A stretch of 64,000 nt of DNA. Source: Flavimobilis soli (GTDB taxonomy: Bacteria; Actinomycetota; Actinomycetes; Actinomycetales; Cellulomonadaceae). The position numbers and the translations under genes are program-made. Every line of letters starts with the position of its first letter. The stretch's first letter is position 1. This document shows, piece after piece, positions 63,431 through 64,000 of the stretch. The notes under the pieces are model-generated. The model made no database searches and was not told where the DNA came from. It saw only the letters and a program-made list of their open reading frames with translations. The DNA lies in assembly GCF_002564025.1 (NCBI RefSeq), contig NZ_PDJH01000001.1, forward strand, positions 1,364,001-1,428,000, written 5' to 3'.

Positions 63431-64000
63431 TCAGTCTGGGGAGGGCGCGTTCGACGACTCCGGCTCGAGCAGGAGGATCGCGTCATGGTGCGTGCGCAGG
63501 GCCGTCGACGGGACGGCGGGGCCGACGGGCGCGGAGAGCGTCGCGGCGATCGCCGCGGCCTTGCGACGCTCCGGCACGTTGACGATGATCTTCTCGCCCG
63601 CGAGCAGCCCGGGCACGGTCACGGAGATCGCCCGGGCGGGCACGTCGTCGATGACGGCAAAGTGCCCCTCGCCGACCTCCTGCTGCCGAGACGCCTCCGC
63701 GAGCGCGACGACGCGCACCCAGCGCGGGTCCTCGAACCATGCGGCGTGCGGCTCGTTGAGGCCGATGTGCGCGTTCTCCCCGATGCCGAGGAGGACGATG
63801 TCGATCGGGTCCTCGCGCAGGAGCGCCTCGTAGCGCTCGGCCTCGGCGAGCGGCGACTCCGCGTCGCCGTCCAGGCGGTGGACGATCCCCGGCTGGAACG
63901 GCTCGACCAGGTGCTCCTGGATCCACGTGCCATAGGTCGCGGGGTGGTCGAGCGGCAGCCCGACGTACTCGGCGATCTGGAACAGCGTGACGGCCGCCCA
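63431..64000 (-). CDS. Glucosamine-6-phosphate deaminase-like protein, 5' end outside window
   Basis: At least 189 residues of a NagB/6-phosphogluconolactonase-fold protein; the start lies beyond the right edge. The diagnostic segment is IVLLGIGENAHIGLNEPHAA at about 63753-63812, with the catalytic His of GENAHIGLNEP as in NagB. LGIGENAHIGLNEP has Asn-Ala where NagB proper has Asp-Gly-His, so the protein may belong to a side branch acting on another amino sugar phosphate. The C-terminal ISVTVPGLLAGEKIIVNVPE is also family-like. It is convergent with the hydrolase gene. Confidence 0.8.
   Translation of the reverse strand, partial: WAAVTLFQIAEYVGLPLDHPATYGTWIQEHLVEPFQPGIVHRLDGDAESPLAEAERYEALLREDPIDIVLLGIGENAHIGLNEPHAAWFEDPRWVRVVALAEASRQQEVGEGHFAVIDDVPARAISVTVPGLLAGEKIIVNVPERRKAAAIAATLSAPVGPAVPSTALRTHHDAILLLEPESSNAPSPD

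Overview
The window is chromosomal DNA of a high-GC Gram-positive bacterium. Very high GC, many GTG starts, ATGA/GTGA overlaps between genes, an actinobacterial DisA, a RamB-type regulator beside GTP-dependent PEP carboxykinase, DUF6458 and DUF4862 proteins and a stand-alone bifunctional 3'-5' exonuclease/polymerase point to Actinomycetota, probably order Micrococcales (Cellulomonas/Sanguibacter-like; this placement is inference). No tRNA, rRNA, CRISPR array, transposase or phage gene is visible.

Layout. 0-2.2 kb: the start of an FGGY sugar kinase, a perfect LacI-type operator, a LacI-family repressor and a membrane-anchored protein. 2.3-7.6 kb: genome maintenance (radA-disA, mutY) and an ArgA-type acetyltransferase. 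7.7-13.1 kb: glycerol locus, with a SorC-type regulator facing glpD-glpF-glpK. 13.3-19.9 kb: a membrane-anchored metalloprotease, a proline iminopeptidase and a RamB-like regulator. Between the last two lies an AT-richer insert with a secreted, bacteriocin-like protein and a small membrane protein. The insert is bordered by partial second copies of the 3' ends of both host genes. 20-28 kb: C2/C3 metabolism (pckG, a GAF-domain regulator, an aldehyde dehydrogenase with its DUF779 partner), a PfkB kinase and surE. 28-37 kb: trpS, the glycine cleavage operon gcvT-gcvH-gcvP, an exonuclease/polymerase and an acidic lipoprotein.

37-60 kb is an accessory sugar-acid island. It has an L-fuconate dehydratase-like enzyme, KDPG aldolase plus 2-keto-3-deoxygluconate kinase, and a nine-gene operon reading dctP-dctQ-dctM-kduI-iclR-kduD-hydroxyacid dehydrogenase-alcohol dehydrogenase-SDR. 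It also has three D-2-hydroxyacid dehydrogenases, three IclR regulators, one GntR/FadR regulator, a DUF4862 protein and a 3-hydroxyisobutyrate dehydrogenase-like enzyme. The implied route is TRAP import of a uronate or unsaturated uronate, KduI and KduD to 2-keto-3-deoxygluconate, then kinase and aldolase to pyruvate and glyceraldehyde 3-phosphate. Several perfect palindromes lie in front of these units and can be paired with the nearby regulators.

At 43.6-45 kb is a decayed cell-surface locus: a short DUF4397 protein, the 5' part of a class F sortase gene, then, in another frame, the 3' part of an RskA-type anti-sigma factor gene. 45.5-48.3 kb carries a histidine phosphatase, trmL, a GtrA protein and an aldo/keto reductase. 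61-64 kb carries nhaA, a hydrolase and the 3' part of a NagB-like deaminase gene. A dispersed repeat with the core CGCGAGGTAGGG and its complement occurs at three places (about 4.9-5.25, 45.0-45.4 and 63.2-63.3 kb), each between convergent genes.
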